From positions 124,001 through 188,000 of the forward strand of contig CAZGJZ010000009.1 in NCBI GenBank assembly GCA_964525935.1: a stretch of DNA of 64,000 nt. The letters run 5' to 3'. Shown in pieces: positions 61,243-64,000 of the stretch. The translations under genes were made by a program, and so were the position numbers. A model generated the notes under the pieces. That model ran no database searches, was not told the origin of the DNA, and saw only the letters and a program-made list of their open reading frames with translations. Numbering within the stretch: the stretch's first letter is position 1; every line of letters begins with the position of its first letter. The stretch is from UBA2377 sp964525935 (lineage in GTDB: Bacteria; Verrucomicrobiota; Verrucomicrobiia; Opitutales; Opitutaceae).

Positions 61243-62730
61243 ATGGCAACCACTACCGGTTCGGCCAAAGAAGCAGCATCCGCCGACCTGCGCGACTTGA
61301 AGCGCAAATCTGTGCGAGGCGGTCTGATCACGATGGTCTCGCAGGGGATCAGCGTATCCATCCAGCTAGTCTCCACGGTCGCCTTGGCTCGGATGCTCGC
61401 TCCCGCCGACTATGGCATTGTGGCGATGGTGACTACGATCACGGCCTTTGCGGGGATTTTTCGTGATCTCGGCCTGTCGTCCGCCGTCATTCAAAAAGAC
61501 GAGCTCACACATGCGCAGATGAGTAATCTTTTCTGGCTCAACACTGCGATGGGCGCTCTCCTGACCTTGCTGATGGCCGCCATCTCACCCGCTGTCGCTT
61601 GGTTTTATGGCCGGCCTGAGCTGGTGAAACTCACGCTGCTGCTTTCTACGACGTTCTTTCTCGGTAGCTTGGGAACGCAGCATGGCGCTTTGATGCAGCG
61701 TGACCTGCAGTTTGCTCGCCGGGCGGTCGCTACGGTGGCGGGTTCACTGGCCACTTTGGTAATTGCGATGATGCTGGCGTGGCGGGGATATGGCTACTGG
61801 TCGCTGGCCTGGGGGAATGTTGCTGGGGTGGTGGTCACCACCGTGTTACTGTTCGCACTTTCATCATTTCGTGCTAAATGGTGGACGAATGGGGCCGGCA
61901 TCGACTCGATGTTGAAGTTCGGCGCGCATCTGACGGTCTTTGACGTCGTCAATTTTTTTCAGCGCAACTCGGACAACATCCTGATCGGTCGCTACTGGGG
62001 AGGGGAAGCATTAGGTTTTTATAATCGCGCTTATCAGTTGCTTATGTTTCCCATTTCAAATATCCGTGGACCGATCAATGCTGTGGCGTTTCCTGTAATG
62101 AGCCGCCTGCAAGATCAACCGGATGCTCTCCGGGCTTATTATCTTAAGGTGACCTCCATGATTGCATTGGTGACCATGCCTATGGTGGCGTTTTTTTGGG
62201 TCGAAAGCGCTGTGGTCATTGAGCTGGCCCTGGGGCGTCAATGGCTAGATGCTGTGCCGATTTTTGCGGCGTTAGCCTTAGCGGGCTTTATCCAGCCGGC
62301 TTTCGGATTTATCGGTAGTCTGATGTTGAGCATGGGACGTGGGAAAACTTATGCGCAATGCGGCATCTTTAATTCGGTGATATTAGTGTCGTGTATAGTA
62401 ATTGGTCTGCCGTGGGGTGGGCAAGGTGTTGCCTGGGGATATGCAATAGGCAATTACGTTATTTTATACCCCTCTTTGCGATGGGTCTATCGCGGGACGA
62501 AAATCACGGTTGGCGATTTTACACTGGCTTGTGGTTGGCCCGTGTTGCTATCTGTTGTTTCTGTCGGCGCAGTGTTGGAAGGCGAACGATTGCTCCCGGT
62601 ATCCAATGATCCGCTTTATAAGCTGTCGTTTGCCGGTGTTGTCTTTGTTAGTGTGCTAATTGCTGGCATATTTTTAAATAGACGCATGCGAAACGATGTG
62701 ATGCATATCCGCATGGCCTTACGGGCTTGA
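61243..62730 (+). CDS. Wzx-type oligosaccharide flippase
   Basis: 495 residues with about 12-14 membrane helices. It begins, after a charged N-terminus, with RGGLITMVSQGISVSIQLVS and LARMLAPADYGIVAMVTTIT, the hallmark of MATE-like polysaccharide exporters such as WzxC. GRYWGGEALGFYNRAYQLLM, FPVMSRLQDQP and VLASIGR-like loops are typical. It would flip lipid-linked repeat units to the periplasm for assembly. The promoter with TTCAATTGAAAT precedes it. Confidence 0.9.
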   Translation: MATTTGSAKEAASADLRDLKRKSVRGGLITMVSQGISVSIQLVSTVALARMLAPADYGIVAMVTTITAFAGIFRDLGLSSAVIQKDELTHAQMSNLFWLNTAMGALLTLLMAAISPAVAWFYGRPELVKLTLLLSTTFFLGSLGTQHGALMQRDLQFARRAVATVAGSLATLVIAMMLAWRGYGYWSLAWGNVAGVVVTTVLLFALSSFRAKWWTNGAGIDSMLKFGAHLTVFDVVNFFQRNSDNILIGRYWGGEALGFYNRAYQLLMFPISNIRGPINAVAFPVMSRLQDQPDALRAYYLKVTSMIALVTMPMVAFFWVESAVVIELALGRQWLDAVPIFAALALAGFIQPAFGFIGSLMLSMGRGKTYAQCGIFNSVILVSCIVIGLPWGGQGVAWGYAIGNYVILYPSLRWVYRGTKITVGDFTLACGWPVLLSVVSVGAVLEGERLLPVSNDPLYKLSFAGVVFVSVLIAGIFLNRRMRNDVMHIRMALRA

Positions 62731-62759
62731 TACGGTATGAATAAATATTTTTATATCCG

Positions 62760-63404
62760 ATGCATTTAAAAAAAATAGATTTATGGAAATCCAATAAACG
62801 ACTAACATCGTTTATTAGAAATAAGATACTCGGGGCGATTTCCCGGTTTCCTGGATATGACAAACGAAATTGGCTTCGCATTCGGCAGATCGAGGCGTTT
62901 GAGAAGATTTTGCAGGGAAATCCTGAGGTTTTGGTTTTCGAGGTGTCGCCTGGCTGGAATAAATATTGGAAATCGCGCTGTAAGAATTACAAGAGTGCCG
63001 ACTACCCTGAGTTTGACATCTGCAAGCAAAGAATGGTCGATCAGTTCGATATCGTTATCGTTGACCAAGTGCTTGAACATGTTGCAGATCCGGAGCGCGC
63101 GATTCGAAATATTCATGCCATGATTAAGCCTGGTGGACTTGCGCTTATTGCGACGCCGTTTCTGTTTCGTGTGCATGCCCGTCCACACGACTTCACCCGT
63201 TGGACGCAGGAAGGGCTGGTTGAAATACTGGCCAGGAATGGTTTTGAAAAAGATTGCATACAGGCTGATTCTTGGGGTAATAAAGCATGTGCGCGCGCCC
63301 ATATTGGCGGCCCCGTCCGTGACTATGGCTTCTGGCGTTCGCTCGAGAATGATTCCGAGTATCCATTACAGGTTTGGGCTGTCGCACGTGTGTCGGTCAA
63401 ATAA
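62760..63404 (+). CDS. Class I SAM-dependent methyltransferase (LPS/EPS cluster)
   Basis: 214 residues, ATG 62760. The domain shows PEVLVFEVSPGW (motif I, with the usual Gly-rich turn replaced by VSPGW), DICKQRMVDQFDIVIVDQVL with the DQVLEHV motif, and KPGGLALIATPFLFRVHARP. This is a Methyltransf_11-like enzyme, probably O- or N-methylating a sugar of the polysaccharide. Base composition from here on is more AT-rich than the upstream genes, as is common in O-antigen-type clusters acquired by transfer. Confidence 0.8.
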   Translation: MHLKKIDLWKSNKRLTSFIRNKILGAISRFPGYDKRNWLRIRQIEAFEKILQGNPEVLVFEVSPGWNKYWKSRCKNYKSADYPEFDICKQRMVDQFDIVIVDQVLEHVADPERAIRNIHAMIKPGGLALIATPFLFRVHARPHDFTRWTQEGLVEILARNGFEKDCIQADSWGNKACARAHIGGPVRDYGFWRSLENDSEYPLQVWAVARVSVK

Positions 63405-63444
63405 GGCAAGCATAGTGGATCGTCTGTTATTATAAAACTGCACC

Positions 63445-64000
63445 ATGTTATTAAAATTGTCCCACTTGAGTTATCAATCGGTCGCTGATTTATCAGACGT
63501 GATTCGCCGGAATGCGCATAAAATCCCACCGGATGTTGATTTAATTGTGGGTATTCCACGAAGCGGCATGCTGGTTGCGACCATGCTGGCTCTGCACTTC
63601 AACAAAAAGGTATGCGACCTAGGTGCCTATTTGGCGAATACTCCATTGTGGCATGGGCAAACGCGAAACCCGGCGCACTCTACGCTGGTATACCCTCAAC
63701 AAGCTGTGCATGCGCTGGTGATTGACGACAGTGCGTGTGGCGGCGGTTCCATGCGCGCTGCCAAAGAGAAGATTCTGGCGCAAGGCATCTCTCGGAGCCT
63801 GAGCTACGCCGCAGTGTATGTGACCGAGAACAGTATGCCGCATGTGGATATTTATTTTGAAGTAGTGCCACTCCCGCGCTTATTTGAATGGAACCTCATG
63901 CACCGGCAATCACTGGCGGAATGCTGCCTCGATATTGATGGTGTGCTCTGTCACGATCCGCTGTCTCATGAAAACGACGATGGTGAGGCCTACAGACAGT
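63445..64000 (+). CDS. Phosphoribosyltransferase-HAD fusion protein (3' end outside window)
   Basis: ATG 63445, 185 codons to the window edge without a stop. Residues about 30-140 form a type I phosphoribosyltransferase-like domain: IVGIPRSGMLVATMLALHF, and the PRPP loop ALVIDDSACGGGSMRAAKE. After about residue 160 a HAD-type motif CCLDIDGVLCHDP appears (the DxDGxL nucleophile motif). Such PRT plus HAD proteins occur in capsule and O-antigen clusters, though their reactions are rarely proven. The gene is AT-rich, like its neighbour. Confidence 0.78.
   Translation, partial: MLLKLSHLSYQSVADLSDVIRRNAHKIPPDVDLIVGIPRSGMLVATMLALHFNKKVCDLGAYLANTPLWHGQTRNPAHSTLVYPQQAVHALVIDDSACGGGSMRAAKEKILAQGISRSLSYAAVYVTENSMPHVDIYFEVVPLPRLFEWNLMHRQSLAECCLDIDGVLCHDPLSHENDDGEAYRQ

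Overview
This 64 kb window is GC-rich bacterial chromosome. It most resembles a verrucomicrobium of the Opitutaceae type, although no rRNA gene is present to confirm that. The evidence is a giant autotransporter-type beta-strand-repeat protein with a PEP-CTERM tail, tandem ADOP/MacB-like permeases, many short degenerate repeats between genes, and a stand-alone soluble FtsK motor.

Layout. 1-10.4 kb: an LRV-repeat protein cut by the window edge, FtsK, an ABC-2 exporter pair, a small winged-helix regulator with its membrane-protein partner behind a perfect inverted repeat, a lipoprotein, an SGNH hydrolase, a PfkB kinase and two small proteins. 10.4-16.5 kb: pyrG-kdsA, a lipoyl/E3-binding protein with no catalytic domain, a GH78-like rhamnosidase and rsmE. 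16.8-28.4 kb: two divergent surface proteins, a 3016-residue PEP-CTERM protein carrying near-identical 441-bp tandem repeats and an Ig/PxKF-like protein with a Lys-Ser-Asp tail. 28.5-31.3 kb: membrane proteins, an NTF2-like protein and tRNA-Leu(CAA).

31.5-52.5 kb is the most interesting part. It is a minus-strand efflux locus: TolC, two LolD/MacB-type ATPases, four ADOP permeases, one HlyD-type adaptor, a sensor kinase and an NtrC-family activator. I find three sigma-54 promoters with exact GG-N10-GC spacing, ahead of the TolC operon, the adaptor-ATPase-permease operon and the regulator operon. Each has a TCCC-N6-GGGA inverted repeat about 100 bp upstream. Together they look like one self-regulated sigma-54 regulon.

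Two foreign-looking cassettes interrupt these operons. One is a GxxExxY gene between exact 26-bp direct repeats. The other is a four-helix-bundle (S23/IVS-type) gene whose ends are inverted GCTGANN heptad arrays, fitted between the stop of the activator and the start of the kinase. Four gene-less elements of about 100 bp with the same heptad termini lie beside the four permeases and resemble miniature, non-autonomous versions of that cassette.

52.7-58.2 kb: a PhyH oxygenase, then a three-gene set for the lower Weimberg pathway (xylonate dehydratase, FAH-family keto-deoxy-pentonate dehydratase, ketoglutarate-semialdehyde dehydrogenase). 58.3-64 kb: a GbsR/MarR-type regulator and the start of a surface-polysaccharide cluster (gmd, fcl, a flippase, a methyltransferase, a phosphoribosyltransferase-HAD protein cut by the edge), which becomes more AT-rich toward the end.
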